A stretch of 64,000 bases of DNA, from assembly GCF_900115755.1 (NCBI RefSeq), contig NZ_FOXQ01000001.1:558001-622000 (forward strand), written 5' to 3'. Shown here one piece after another: positions 44,728 to 54,637 of the stretch. The stretch is from Parafilimonas terrae (GTDB lineage Bacteria > Bacteroidota > Bacteroidia > Chitinophagales > Chitinophagaceae). The number at the start of each line of letters is the position of its first letter. The first letter of the stretch is position 1. The position numbers and the translations under genes are program-made. A model generated the notes under the pieces. It did not search any database. It worked only from the letters and a program-made list of their open reading frames with translations, and was not told the origin of the DNA.

Positions 44728-45660
44728 TTACTCAACTTCTTTCAGCTCTTCAACAATCCGCCTATATGTTTCCTCATCGCTTAACTCCTGCGGAATAAAC
44801 TTTTCACCAATAACGGTTTCGTATAATTCAATATAACGTTGCGAAATGGTGTTCACCCAATCCTCACTCATTTCAGGCACGGTTTGGCCTTCTTTGCCCA
44901 TAAAATTATTTTCAATCAGCCATTCGCGCACAAACTCTTTACTAAGCTGCTTCTGGCGTTCGCCTTTGCGCTGGCGCTCTTCAAAACCATCAGCATAAAA
45001 ATACCTCGAACTATCCGGCGTGTGCACTTCATCCATTAAATAGATTTCATTGCCAATCTTGCCAAATTCATACTTGGTATCGGCGAGTATCAAACCCTGC
45101 CTGGCTGCAATTTCTTTGCCGCGTGCAAACAGTTTTAATGCATAATCGCTCAATATTTTCCATTCCTCTTTTGTAGTAATTCCCGCAGCAACTATACCGT
45201 CCGAATCAATATCTTCATCATGTCCGGCATCGGCCTTGGTGCTTGGCGTAATAATGGGTTCAGGAAAGAAATCATTTTCTTTTAAACCTTCAGGCATTAA
45301 AGCGCCGCATAAAATGCGTTTATTGCTTTTATAAGTACGCCAGGCATGGCCTACCAAATTGCCCCGTACTACCATTTCAACCTTGAATGGCTTACATTTT
45401 TTACCAATGGAAACATTGGGTGCGGGCACCTTTAAAAGCCAGTTGGGGCAAATATCTTTTGTGGCATCGAGCATATAAGCCGCAATCTGGTTTAAAACCT
45501 GCCCTTTATAGGGAATTGGCCGGGGAAGAATAACATCAAAGGCAGAAATGCGGTTGCTGGCAATCATTACAAGGATATCATTTTTTATAGTGTAAACATC
45601 CCTCACCTTGCCGCTATAAAAACTGGTTTGGCCTTCAAACTCAAATTGTTGTTTTTTCAT
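44728..45660 (-). CDS. purC: Phosphoribosylaminoimidazole-succinocarboxamide synthase
   Basis: A 310-residue SAICAR synthetase of the longer type, making SAICAR from CAIR and aspartate in purine synthesis. Conserved: FYSGKVRDVYTIKNDILVMIASNRISAFDVILP, VEMVVRGNLVGHAWR, LADTKYEFGKIGNEIYLMDEVHTPDSSRYFY. Monocistronic. A TAnnTTTG lies 7 nt before the ATG. Confidence 0.96.
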   Translation of the reverse strand: MKKQQFEFEGQTSFYSGKVRDVYTIKNDILVMIASNRISAFDVILPRPIPYKGQVLNQIAAYMLDATKDICPNWLLKVPAPNVSIGKKCKPFKVEMVVRGNLVGHAWRTYKSNKRILCGALMPEGLKENDFFPEPIITPSTKADAGHDEDIDSDGIVAAGITTKEEWKILSDYALKLFARGKEIAARQGLILADTKYEFGKIGNEIYLMDEVHTPDSSRYFYADGFEERQRKGERQKQLSKEFVREWLIENNFMGKEGQTVPEMSEDWVNTISQRYIELYETVIGEKFIPQELSDEETYRRIVEELKEVE

Positions 45661-45667
45661 ATAAACA

Positions 45668-45675
45668 CAAACCTA
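45668..45675 (-). promoter_or_regulatory. Candidate -7 element (TAGGTTTG), 7 nt from purC start
   Basis: TAnnTTTG on the reverse strand; spacing suggests a leader of only a few bases. Confidence 0.45.
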
Positions 45676-45812
45676 CAAGAGATGTGGAACCGCACAAAAT
45701 GATTCAGAAAAAATAATCTAACTTCATCTAACTAAATAATGCGCATAATTTGGTATATTATTATTTCGATTGTTTGCAACAAGTACTATTATTGTACTGC
45801 TAAAACTTTTCT

Positions 45813-48734
45813 ATGCAAAAGAAAATGCCTCTCTTGCTCTTTATTATTTTCTGTATTATAAATGCTAACCAGGTTTTTGCTCAACAGCCAACCATAATAA
45901 CAGGAAATATTAAGAACAGTACCACTAAAGAAAACCTGGCTGCCATATCAATTATTGTTAAAGGCACCGGCGACGGTACTTATACCGATGAAAAAGGAAA
46001 TTTCAGGCTTGTAACCGCACAAAAGCCGCCTTTTGTAATAACGATATCTTCTATTGGCTATACCGAAAAAGATATAAATGTTGAAAGCAATAGCCAGGTT
46101 ATAAATACGGAGCTTGAACCAAGTTTTGCGCTTGGACAGGAAATTGTGGTGGCTGCATCAAGATTGCCCGAACGCATACTTGAATCGCCGGTAACGATTG
46201 AACGGGTGAGCGCCACCGCTATCCGGAATACGCCCGGCCCCAATTATTATGATGCATTAAACAATTTAAAGGGTGTTGATGTAACTACATCAAGCTATAC
46301 ATTTAAAACCATATCAACACGTGGGTTTAATGGCAGCGGTAACCTCCGGCTTAATCAATTAGTAGATGGAATGGATAATTCAGCACCGGCCTTAAATTTT
46401 TCGGTTGGTAATGTAATTGGCCTTACTGATTTGGATGTTGATAATATGGAATTGCTTTCCGGCGCATCATCTGCATTATATGGTTCCGGCGGTATGAACG
46501 GCACATTACTTATTTCAAGTAAAGACCCCTTTAAATACCAGGGTTTCAGCGCCGAAGTAAAAGAAGGCATCATGCATATAAATGATTACCGGCATAAAGC
46601 TTCGCCTTTTCATGATATTGCTATAAGATGGGGCAAGAAAGTGTCTGATAAATTTGCATTCAAGATCAGCGCTGAATATATGAAGGCTGATGACTGGCGT
46701 GCAGATGATTCCACCAATCTCGAACGTAATAATGTGCTGAGCAAAATAAAATCGGGTACAAGGGCAACTGATCCTAATTATGATGGCGTGAATGTATATG
46801 GCGATGAAGCAAGCGCTGGAATGGAAGGTTTTGCCCAAATCTTCCAGGAACAAACAAGACAAGGCGTTTTAAGCGCAACGGGCGGCACTTTTGATATTGT
46901 GCAATTTACTAACAGTACACTGCCGCCACAGCCATCTGAACAGGATATAACTAATTACATAAATACACTTAATGCACTTGATCCAACTGGTGGTTTGGCA
47001 GCAGCCGGATCCAATTTAATTCCTTTTAATTTAGGGCTGCGTAACGATATTTATGGTACGCAGAAGGCAAGCCGTACCGGGTATTATGAGAAAGACCTTG
47101 CTAATTACAATGCCCATAATTTTAAAATCTCGGGAGGATTATATTATAAGATTAACAGCAGCACCGAGGCTTCCTTAACCGGGAACTGGGGTTTGGGAAC
47201 TACGGTATATACAGGCGCCGACAGATACTCATTAAAAAACTTCAATATTGGCCAATACAAGCTTGAAATAAATAATCCAAACTGGTTTGTACGCGCGTAT
47301 ACAACCCAGGAGAATTCTGGTGATTCTTATGCTACAACGCTTGCTGCTTTAGGCATTAATAATACATGGAAAGATAATGCTACATGGTTTGCGCAATATA
47401 TAGGAACTTATTCCGGGGCAATAGAACAGGGTGCTGATGCAAATACTGCACATACCGCTGCCCGCGCTGCTGCCGATGCGGGAAGATATATGCCAGGTTC
47501 ATCAGATTTCAACACTACTTTCAAAAATTCAACTACCACTTCCATAAATGAAGGCGGTTCGCAGTTTGCTGATAAATCAAGCCTTTACCAGCTTTCCGGT
47601 CAATATAATTTTTCACGGTTTGTAAAAGTAATTGATGTGCTGGCCGGCGCCAGCTATCGCTTATATCATCTTAATTCAAACAATACCATTTTTTACGAGC
47701 CTGATGGCCCCATTAACATCAGCGAATACGGCGCTTATCTTCAACTGCAAAAAGAAATAGTGAAAGATGTGTTGAAATTAACCGCTTCGGGGCGTTATGA
47801 TAAAAACGAAAATTTCAAAGGGCGCTTTACACCAAGGTTTACGGCAACAATAACACCTGCAAAAGAGCATGTTATCCGCCTTTCCTATCAGCAGGCTTAC
47901 CGGTTTCCCAATAACCAGGATCAGTGGATAAACCTGAAAACACCCGGAAGTTATTTAATTGGCTGCCTGCCTGTATTTAATACTTTATACAAGTTCGATC
48001 AATATCCCGTTTATACGGCTACAAGTGTTGATGCTTTTCGGAATGATCCAAACCATAACCCCGCATTGCTTGAAAAAGCAACTTTTGCCAAAGCCAAGCC
48101 TGAGACAATGGAGTCTTATGAAATTGGTTATCGTGGTGTAATAAATAATGTTTTTTTAATTGATGCCTATTATTATTTCAGCAGGTATAAAGATTTTATA
48201 GCACGGCAAGCTGTAGCAAGGGGCGACTCAGCAGGAAACCCTTCAAATAACCTGGCATATTTAGCGAGCCCTTTTACCAGCGACAATTATGCATTTGTGG
48301 TTAACACAAGCACACCCGTTAAAGCCAATGGCTGGGGCATAAGCCTGCAATACCGCATTGGCAAAACCTATGCTGTTACCGGCAATGTATATGGCGACCA
48401 GTTAAGTGATGTGCAGGAAGGCCTTGTTACATTTTTCAATACACCCAAAACACGCTTCAATCTCGGCTTCTCCAGTTCAAATGCATACAAAGGCGTTGGC
48501 TTTAATGTAATTTACAAATGGCAGGATAAAGTTAACTGGGAAGGGACTTTTGGTTCCGGAACAATTCCAGCCTTTGGAACGCTGGATGCACAGGTGAGTT
48601 ATAACTTCACAAAACAAAAAGTTCTTGTTAAAGTTGGCGGCACTAACATAACAAATCATTATTATCGCAATGCATTTGGTAACCCTTATATCGGAGCTTT
48701 GTTTTATGCAAGCATCGGGTATAATGTTTTTTAG
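45813..48734 (+). CDS. TonB-dependent receptor with carboxypeptidase-like domain
   Basis: A 973-residue outer-membrane transporter. Signal peptide ends VFAQQ (~24). CarboxypepD_reg-like domain ~28-110 (GNIKNSTTKENLAAISIIVKGTGDGTYTDEKGNF). Plug ~120-240 with LPERILESPVTIERV, TRGFNGSGNLRLNQLVDGMD and SSALYGSGGMNGTLLISSKDPF. Barrel follows, ending FGNPYIGALFYASIGYNVF with a C-terminal aromatic Phe as expected for BAM recognition. No SusD partner follows, so it is not a classical SusCD pair. Ligand unknown. Own terminator. Confidence 0.93.
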   Translation: MQKKMPLLLFIIFCIINANQVFAQQPTIITGNIKNSTTKENLAAISIIVKGTGDGTYTDEKGNFRLVTAQKPPFVITISSIGYTEKDINVESNSQVINTELEPSFALGQEIVVAASRLPERILESPVTIERVSATAIRNTPGPNYYDALNNLKGVDVTTSSYTFKTISTRGFNGSGNLRLNQLVDGMDNSAPALNFSVGNVIGLTDLDVDNMELLSGASSALYGSGGMNGTLLISSKDPFKYQGFSAEVKEGIMHINDYRHKASPFHDIAIRWGKKVSDKFAFKISAEYMKADDWRADDSTNLERNNVLSKIKSGTRATDPNYDGVNVYGDEASAGMEGFAQIFQEQTRQGVLSATGGTFDIVQFTNSTLPPQPSEQDITNYINTLNALDPTGGLAAAGSNLIPFNLGLRNDIYGTQKASRTGYYEKDLANYNAHNFKISGGLYYKINSSTEASLTGNWGLGTTVYTGADRYSLKNFNIGQYKLEINNPNWFVRAYTTQENSGDSYATTLAALGINNTWKDNATWFAQYIGTYSGAIEQGADANTAHTAARAAADAGRYMPGSSDFNTTFKNSTTTSINEGGSQFADKSSLYQLSGQYNFSRFVKVIDVLAGASYRLYHLNSNNTIFYEPDGPINISEYGAYLQLQKEIVKDVLKLTASGRYDKNENFKGRFTPRFTATITPAKEHVIRLSYQQAYRFPNNQDQWINLKTPGSYLIGCLPVFNTLYKFDQYPVYTATSVDAFRNDPNHNPALLEKATFAKAKPETMESYEIGYRGVINNVFLIDAYYYFSRYKDFIARQAVARGDSAGNPSNNLAYLASPFTSDNYAFVVNTSTPVKANGWGISLQYRIGKTYAVTGNVYGDQLSDVQEGLVTFFNTPKTRFNLGFSSSNAYKGVGFNVIYKWQDKVNWEGTFGSGTIPAFGTLDAQVSYNFTKQKVLVKVGGTNITNHYYRNAFGNPYIGALFYASIGYNVF

Positions 48735-48752
48735 TTATTAAATGTTTAGCAG

Positions 48753-48780
48753 AACCCCTGTTTCACACGGGGGTTTTTTA
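48753..48780 (+). terminator. Terminator after the second TonB receptor
   Basis: AACCCCTGT pairs with ACACGGGGGTT (one bulge), then a run of T. Canonical. Confidence 0.8.
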
Positions 48781-48825
48781 TTTGAGTGCCTTAAGAGGAA
48801 ATAACTATCCTCTTTTAAAGATGAA

Positions 48826-49578
48826 TTAATCCCTTTTTAATCCCAGCCGCTGGAGCAATATATCCTTTTTTGATTTTGATATTATCAGCTTTTCACCGTT
48901 ATCAATCATCACATAACCGCCATCAGAACGGATAAGATTAGTAATATGATGCACGTTTACAATTATTGAATGATGAATGCGTTGAAAAACATCTTCCGGC
49001 AACATTTCCTCAATATCCCCAAGCGCCCTTGAAACAAGTAATTTTTTATTACCGGTAAGATGAACGGTTGTATAAGCGCCCTCCGCATGACAGTATAAAA
49101 TATTCTCTGCAGGAATAAATTCATAGCCATCCCTTTGAGGAAAAGCAATTTTTTGACGTTGCGAAGGCTGCTTTATATTATGCAATAAATTTTCGATATT
49201 TATTGCACCTTCTGAAGCAAGAATTTTCTCTTCGGCTTTTTTTATTGCAGTTTTTAAATCGTTTATATCAACAGGCTTTAATAAATAATCTACAGCGCTT
49301 ATGCGAAATGCCCGCGCTGCAAACTTATCATGTGCTGTAGTAAAAATGATGCAAAAGTCAATGTGATCAAGCAATTCCAGCATCTCAAACCCATTCATCC
49401 AGGGCATTTCCACATCAAGGAAAATAAGGCGTGGTTTATATTTTTTAATGGCGAAGATTCCTTCCTTGGCTGAGGTGCATGTTGCCGACACTTCAACATT
49501 ACCACAATATTTATCTATATCAGTTTTAAGTGCATCAATACAATACTGCTCATCGTCTATAATAATTGATTTTATCAT
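48826..49578 (-). CDS. LytTR-family response regulator
   Basis: A 250-residue two-component regulator. Receiver domain ~3-115 with acidic pair IIDDEQYCIDAL, phosphoacceptor Asp in PRLIFLDVEMPW (~D55), Thr in IIFTTAHD and Lys in YLLKPVD. The LytTR DNA-binding domain ~150-245 has GYEFIPAENILYCHAEGAYTTVHL and FQRIHHSIIVNVHHITNLI. It is downstream of and 155 nt from the large kinase gene, its likely partner. Confidence 0.94.
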   Translation of the reverse strand: MIKSIIIDDEQYCIDALKTDIDKYCGNVEVSATCTSAKEGIFAIKKYKPRLIFLDVEMPWMNGFEMLELLDHIDFCIIFTTAHDKFAARAFRISAVDYLLKPVDINDLKTAIKKAEEKILASEGAINIENLLHNIKQPSQRQKIAFPQRDGYEFIPAENILYCHAEGAYTTVHLTGNKKLLVSRALGDIEEMLPEDVFQRIHHSIIVNVHHITNLIRSDGGYVMIDNGEKLIISKSKKDILLQRLGLKRD

Positions 49579-49733
49579 TTAATAACCATTACAAGTTTCA
49601 TATAAAGCCCATAATGCCAGTTTCCATATTCTCAAAATAATGAATTGAGATTAATCTTAACCAGCTTACATAACAAACATGCATGCTGAATTAACTGTTC
49701 ATCAGCCTGAATTGATAATTGCGTCTGTTTACA

Positions 49734-52700
49734 TTAATACTCATTGAAATTAAGTATCACAGTGGTGCCGCCCGGCATGTTATTTTCATCCAGTTTATCA
49801 ATTATTTCCAAGTTTGCTTTTTTCTCGTTAAGAAGGTTATCCAGGTTTAGCCGCGCCTGGGTTAAGCGCACACCTTTTGATTCATGCATTGAAGATTCCG
49901 ATTTAAAACTATTTTGCCGTGCTACTTCCCTTCCTATGCCATCATCATCAATTATGCAGTAGATTGTGTGATCGGTTGCGTCAATAGTTACAGTTAGCAT
50001 TCCGCTGTCACTTTTAAGCATAATACCATGCCATATTGCATTCTCTATAAATGGCTGAATAATGAGTGCGGGCACCTTTACAGATTTTAAATCTATGCTC
50101 TCATTAATATTGAAAGCATAAGAAAATTTATCTCCAAAACGCATGCTTTCAAGCTGAACATACAACCGGCAAGTTTCTAATTCATCATGCAAGCTTATAT
50201 CCCTCTTATCTGAATTTTGAAATACAATGCGTATAAGTTTTGAGAAGGTGGTAAGATAAAGTATAGCCTTTTCGTTTTCATTTTTTTGTATAAGCGACTT
50301 AATCGAGTTCATGCAGTTAAAAATAAAATGCGGGTTCATTTGTGCACGAAGTGCTTTTGCCTCCAGCTCTAACAATTCCTTTTGATATTTAGCTTTCAGT
50401 TGCTCTTGTTTTCGAACAGAAGTAATGCGCCATTGCACAAATAAAGTAACTGCCGCTATAATTGTAAACGCTAATAAAAATATAAACACATCTGTTTGCC
50501 ACCATGCCGGTTGTATAATGATGGAAAGCCTCACACCATCTGCGCTCCATTGGCCATCTGCATTTTTTACATCGGCATAAAAAAAATAATTGCCGGGTTT
50601 AAGGTTGTTATAATGTATGGCGCGGTCTAAATAATTTGCATAAACCCACGTTTTATTTATTCCTTCCATTTTATAACGGTATTCCAATCTTTCCGGCTGG
50701 TCATATTCTGTGGAGGAAAAAGTTAGCGTAATAAAATTTTGATTGTGCTTTAAAGTAAGGCTATGCAAAAAAGCAGGCAAACTATCTGTTTTTACAGGCT
50801 GATTAAAAATTTGTATACGCGATAAATAACACTTTCTTGCAGGCCTGTTGTTTATTATAGTGCTTAAAGCTATAGTGTGCAAATAATCAACGGCGCCTAT
50901 AAAAAGCTGGTTGTTTACACAGGTAATTCCAGAATTAAAAACGCTGATTAACCCGTCGCTTAATCCAAATTTATATTGCCGGTTATGTATATAATCAATT
51001 AATAACACACCTGCAGAATTCAACACACAAACAACTCCCTGGTCATTAATATTGCATAGCTGAATGGGGTAAACATCCTTTTCAAACGGAATTTGTTTTA
51101 TAAGGTTCAGGTTTTTAGTTTCATAAATTTTTATACCTGATAATGAAGCAACCCAAAGATTATTCATGTCATCAAGAAGGTACCAACACATATTAAAAAA
51201 GTGCTGAAAGGGTTTTTCCTGTTCGGTTTCCGTAATTATTTTTCTTGCAGTTTTTGTAAGCAGATTAAACTGAAAAACGGTTCTGTTATAACAGAAGTAG
51301 GCAAATTCCTCCTTTTTATCTACTTGAATAATATCAATAATTTTATCTGCCTGGTTTCTGCCCGATGTATCTTTTAAAACTTCCGCAGGCAATAAAATTG
51401 AGTCGCAACTCAACTGCTTACTATTGATAACATATATTGCTTTACTTGATGGATTTGAAGGTTGCAGATAAATATTAGCCTTTCTGAAAATAAAGTTTTG
51501 GAAACGCAATTGCTTAAAGTTTATTGCAGGATTGATTTTTGGAACTACAATCTTTTTAGAACCAATATCATAAACCCACAATGAAGAGCCGCATAACCAT
51601 AACCGGCCATCTTCATCCAATGCCATGTCAAAAGCATTTATTTCCTTTTCTGCATTGCTAATAATTTTCTGTAAAGTTCCGGTGCCTACTTGTACACTTC
51701 TTGCCAACTCGTTGCTTATCACACTATACTTCTGTTCTATTGGCAGCGTGTGCATAAGCCGCATATTCGTATCTAAAACAAATACTTCGTTTCTTGTATC
51801 AAAGGCTACATAATAACATTTATTCCTGCTGTCCCATACGGCCGTTTTAAAAACATTCTCCAGGTTATTTACGGTTTTTGAAGGAGGCAGCTTAAACGTT
51901 TTTAACTGGTTTGCGGTATGCTTTGCCAGGTAAAGCTGGTAAAAAATAAGGCTCCATACATTCTCGCTGCTATCTGTAATAAAATGCCTTAATTGTATGG
52001 CTGGCAATTTATCATTGACTTCAGCGGTAAAATAATATTTGTGCGTTTTTGTATTAAATGTACCTGGTAATTTATCATCTTCTGAAACGTAATATTCGTC
52101 AGCATTTTTACGCTGAAAAAAAATAATATTAAGAAGCTTATGCAAACCACCTTTTTTATCCCTATATGGAAACATTGTATAAATACCTGTTCTTTTATCA
52201 TAGCACCCCATACCTGAATTAGGTGTAACAAACCAGATGGTATCAATGCCTTCATCAATACCTGTTATTTCTTTATCAAACCCGGTTGAATCTTTTGGAT
52301 TGGAGCACCGGAAAGAGCGGTTAATCGTTTTATCAATTTTATTGAAGGAGTAAATGCCATCATTTGTTGCAAGCCATAAAACATTTTTATTGCGCATATC
52401 CCTTTCTATGGCATAAACACTGCTTGCACGAAACGATAAGTTGTTGGCGGATGTATAATATGTTGTTTGCTTGGTTTTACGGCTGTAATGTATAAACCCA
52501 ACATTATACATGCCCATCCAAATGGAAGCATCGTCGTCTATAAACGGTTGCGAGAAAGCATACGGAAAAGATATTTTTGATTTGTCTTCCTCTCTTAATT
52601 GTATATATAAATGCGTAACCTTTCCTGTAACTGTATTTAAATATTCCTGCCCGGGTATTGTAAAAACATACAAGTTGTTGCTGTCATCTAAATATAAGCG

Positions 52701-52964
52701 CCCAGAACTACTTACATTTAAAGTTGTGCTGTCTCCTTCTTCGTGTTTAAACAGTGTTATATCATTTCCGTCATAACTTATAACACCTTTATCTGTGGCA
52801 AACCAAAGTTTGCCGGTTTTATCAGCACATATTTTTCGCAGGTTATAATCTTTCAACAGCGGGTTGCTTGCAATTTTAAATATGAGCGAATCGTATTGTG
52901 GAAATAAAGAAATACCATGCAGGTGGAAGCAGGAAAGAATTAGTATGGTTTTGAAAAATTTCAA
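49734..52964 (-). CDS. LytS-type sensor kinase with beta-propeller sensor
   Basis: A 1076-residue membrane kinase. Signal peptide, then ~650 residues of Reg_prop-type two-component propeller repeats (ICADKTGKLWFATDKGVISYDG, WLATNDGIYSF, WVASLSGIKIYE), a Y_Y_Y domain (~720-790; LEYRYKMEGINKTWVYAN), one TM (~800-820), then a His_kinase domain with the phospho-His in MNPHFIFN (~residue 879) and the HATPase N-box PFIENAIWHG and DDGIGR. Periplasmic signal unknown; propeller sensors in Bacteroidota usually detect glycans or envelope signals. Divergent from the 53.4-57.6 kb operon. Confidence 0.93.
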   Translation of the reverse strand: MKFFKTILILSCFHLHGISLFPQYDSLIFKIASNPLLKDYNLRKICADKTGKLWFATDKGVISYDGNDITLFKHEEGDSTTLNVSSSGRLYLDDSNNLYVFTIPGQEYLNTVTGKVTHLYIQLREEDKSKISFPYAFSQPFIDDDASIWMGMYNVGFIHYSRKTKQTTYYTSANNLSFRASSVYAIERDMRNKNVLWLATNDGIYSFNKIDKTINRSFRCSNPKDSTGFDKEITGIDEGIDTIWFVTPNSGMGCYDKRTGIYTMFPYRDKKGGLHKLLNIIFFQRKNADEYYVSEDDKLPGTFNTKTHKYYFTAEVNDKLPAIQLRHFITDSSENVWSLIFYQLYLAKHTANQLKTFKLPPSKTVNNLENVFKTAVWDSRNKCYYVAFDTRNEVFVLDTNMRLMHTLPIEQKYSVISNELARSVQVGTGTLQKIISNAEKEINAFDMALDEDGRLWLCGSSLWVYDIGSKKIVVPKINPAINFKQLRFQNFIFRKANIYLQPSNPSSKAIYVINSKQLSCDSILLPAEVLKDTSGRNQADKIIDIIQVDKKEEFAYFCYNRTVFQFNLLTKTARKIITETEQEKPFQHFFNMCWYLLDDMNNLWVASLSGIKIYETKNLNLIKQIPFEKDVYPIQLCNINDQGVVCVLNSAGVLLIDYIHNRQYKFGLSDGLISVFNSGITCVNNQLFIGAVDYLHTIALSTIINNRPARKCYLSRIQIFNQPVKTDSLPAFLHSLTLKHNQNFITLTFSSTEYDQPERLEYRYKMEGINKTWVYANYLDRAIHYNNLKPGNYFFYADVKNADGQWSADGVRLSIIIQPAWWQTDVFIFLLAFTIIAAVTLFVQWRITSVRKQEQLKAKYQKELLELEAKALRAQMNPHFIFNCMNSIKSLIQKNENEKAILYLTTFSKLIRIVFQNSDKRDISLHDELETCRLYVQLESMRFGDKFSYAFNINESIDLKSVKVPALIIQPFIENAIWHGIMLKSDSGMLTVTIDATDHTIYCIIDDDGIGREVARQNSFKSESSMHESKGVRLTQARLNLDNLLNEKKANLEIIDKLDENNMPGGTTVILNFNEY

Positions 52965-53438
52965 AACGTTAGCTTAAGTTGTTATTAAAGTGTAGCTGCG
53001 ATATTATTTTCCAGGCTTCAAACTTAGATCGTCTTTCATGGTTAGCCCTTCTAAAAGGATACATCAATATTTCTAAATCAATCGAAATTTTTCTATTAAG
53101 GCTACAGATGCTGCTTATAAATTTACACATTATCCATTTAAAATATATAAAATCTATTTTTAAATTAACTATCACTCTTTCTTAATTGATATTTAGACTT
53201 TACGGTTTAGCTGCCGGCTTATTTTAAGAAAACGTCCCCTGGTTAAATCAACTGCTATTATTGTTAAAAGATTATTGACTGCACTTTTATTACTCTATAA
53301 TTTTCGAAAAGATTTTTAAGATGCTTGCGTTAAGCAGTTTTGCAAGGCAAAAAGAATAACACAAATAACTATTAGTAACTGCCCATATAGTTAAGCACCA
53401 CCTTTCATATCAGCCCCAAACTTTAAAAATTAAAACCT
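52965..53438. other. 474-nt divergent intergenic region
   Basis: Separates the sensor kinase from the lipoprotein operon. It holds no credible gene. A TAnnTTTG for the kinase is at 53019-53026. On the plus strand no perfect TAnnTTTG is visible; a TAATTTTC at 53299-53306 is one mismatch away. AT-rich throughout. LytTR regulators bind imperfect direct repeats, but I could not pick a convincing pair by eye. Confidence 0.6.
53019..53026 (-). promoter_or_regulatory. Candidate -7 element (TAAGTTTG) for the LytS-type kinase
   Basis: TAnnTTTG on the reverse strand 54 nt upstream of the kinase ATG; leader of roughly 50 nt. Confidence 0.4.
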
Positions 53439-54221
53439 ATGATAATGAAAACAAATCTCACTATTAGCACAATTCTTTTTACATTATTAAGCACATCCTG
53501 TGTGCATTATTATTATGCACCTAATACCAATAATGTACCCTTGTTTAAAGAAAAAGGCGAAGGACGTTTACAGGCACAATTCACTTCAACAGCAGGGCAG
53601 GGCAGTACCGAAACTGCAGATGGGCTTGAAATTCAAACCGCCTATGCATTGGGTAACCACAGTGCATTGCAATTGAATTTTTTTCATGCTTCAGGAAATG
53701 AAGAAGAGTATGGCTCAGGTTCAGGAAATTATATTGAAGCAGCCGGCGGGTATTTTAAACCTTTTGCAAAAAACCATATGGTGTTTGAAACTTACTCGGG
53801 ACTTGGCTTTGGAAACGTAAACAACATTTATAAAAGCAGTTATGGCAATTACATAACAGAAGACGCAAAAACATCCATTACAAAATTCTTTGTGCAACCC
53901 TCAATCGGCTTTACCTCCAGGTATTTTAACGCGGCGTTCTCTTCAAAATTCAGCTTTGTAAATCTTGGCTTAAAGCATTCAACACTTTCAAAAGAAAATA
54001 ATTTATATGACTACGACTATGTAGAATCATTACGTAAAGGCAAATCATATTTTTTCTGGGAACCGGGATTGATGTTACGAAGTGGCTTTGAACATGTTCA
54101 GGTTATAATGCAGCTAACAGAAACCGTGTTAACTAATGATAACGAGCCTATATCGAATACCAGCTTTTCACTTGGCATTGCAATACCTTTTAATACAAAG
54201 CTCAAATCTCATAAGCAATAA
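53439..54221 (+). CDS. Outer-membrane lipoprotein, beta-barrel-like, unknown function
   Basis: A 260-residue protein with a lipoprotein signal (LFTLLSTSC, lipid Cys at ~residue 21). The mature part alternates hydrophobic and polar residues like an 8-12-strand barrel (LQAQFTSTAGQGSTE, AYALGNHSALQLNFFHASG, YFKPFAKNHMVFETYSGLGFGN, FVQPSIGFTSRYFNAAFSSKFSFVNLGL) and ends SFSLGIAIPFNTKL. A lipid-anchored or mixed barrel is inferred; no named family recognised. First gene of a three-gene unit, 11 nt before the DUF4907 gene. Confidence 0.75.
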   Translation: MIMKTNLTISTILFTLLSTSCVHYYYAPNTNNVPLFKEKGEGRLQAQFTSTAGQGSTETADGLEIQTAYALGNHSALQLNFFHASGNEEEYGSGSGNYIEAAGGYFKPFAKNHMVFETYSGLGFGNVNNIYKSSYGNYITEDAKTSITKFFVQPSIGFTSRYFNAAFSSKFSFVNLGLKHSTLSKENNLYDYDYVESLRKGKSYFFWEPGLMLRSGFEHVQVIMQLTETVLTNDNEPISNTSFSLGIAIPFNTKLKSHKQ

Positions 54222-54232
54222 AATAAAATGTT

Positions 54233-54616
54233 ATGAAAACAAAAAAAAATCATGCCTGTGCATTTTTCATTGCAGCAGCTCTGCTAATCGCTAATGCGGC
54301 GCATACACAACAGATAAATAATTCCGCTGCAACAAGCTTTAATCAAACACAAAACATAACCACCGGCAACTATACCTACAAGGTTTTCCAGGCGCCTAAT
54401 AAAATGTATGGTTATGATATATTAAGTAATGGAAAATTTATATTTCACCAGGGTGCTTCGCCAGCCCGGCCCAGCGAATTTGTTACCGCACTCCCAAAAA
54501 AAGAACAGGCGGAAAAAGCCGCTTTATACTCCATTAAAAAGTTAAGCGAAAACCGGCCAGCAGCTTTAACGCGGGAAGAATTAAAAAAAATAATAGCCGG
54601 GCAAAAACAACCTTAA
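54233..54616 (+). CDS. DUF4907 secreted protein
   Basis: A 127-residue protein with a signal peptide (ACAFFIAAALLIANAAHTQQ). The conserved segment YTYKVFQAPNKMYGYDILSNGKFIFHQGASPARP followed by FVTALPKKEQAEKAALYSIKKLSENRPAAL matches DUF4907, a small periplasmic domain seen in Bacteroidota. Function unknown. It lies between the lipoprotein and the large ELWxxDGT protein, 21 nt before the latter. Confidence 0.85.
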   Translation: MKTKKNHACAFFIAAALLIANAAHTQQINNSAATSFNQTQNITTGNYTYKVFQAPNKMYGYDILSNGKFIFHQGASPARPSEFVTALPKKEQAEKAALYSIKKLSENRPAALTREELKKIIAGQKQP

Positions 54617-54637
54617 TAAATATTCAAAAAGGATTTT

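Noticed and set aside
45782-45798. AGTAC...GTACT palindrome before the second TonB receptor
   Set aside because: Only 5-bp arms, not aligned with any promoter motif; too short to support.
53275-53301. TTGACT...TATAAT sigma70-like pair upstream of the lipoprotein gene
   Set aside because: Spacing is only 15 nt and Bacteroidota use a different consensus; likely chance in AT-rich DNA.
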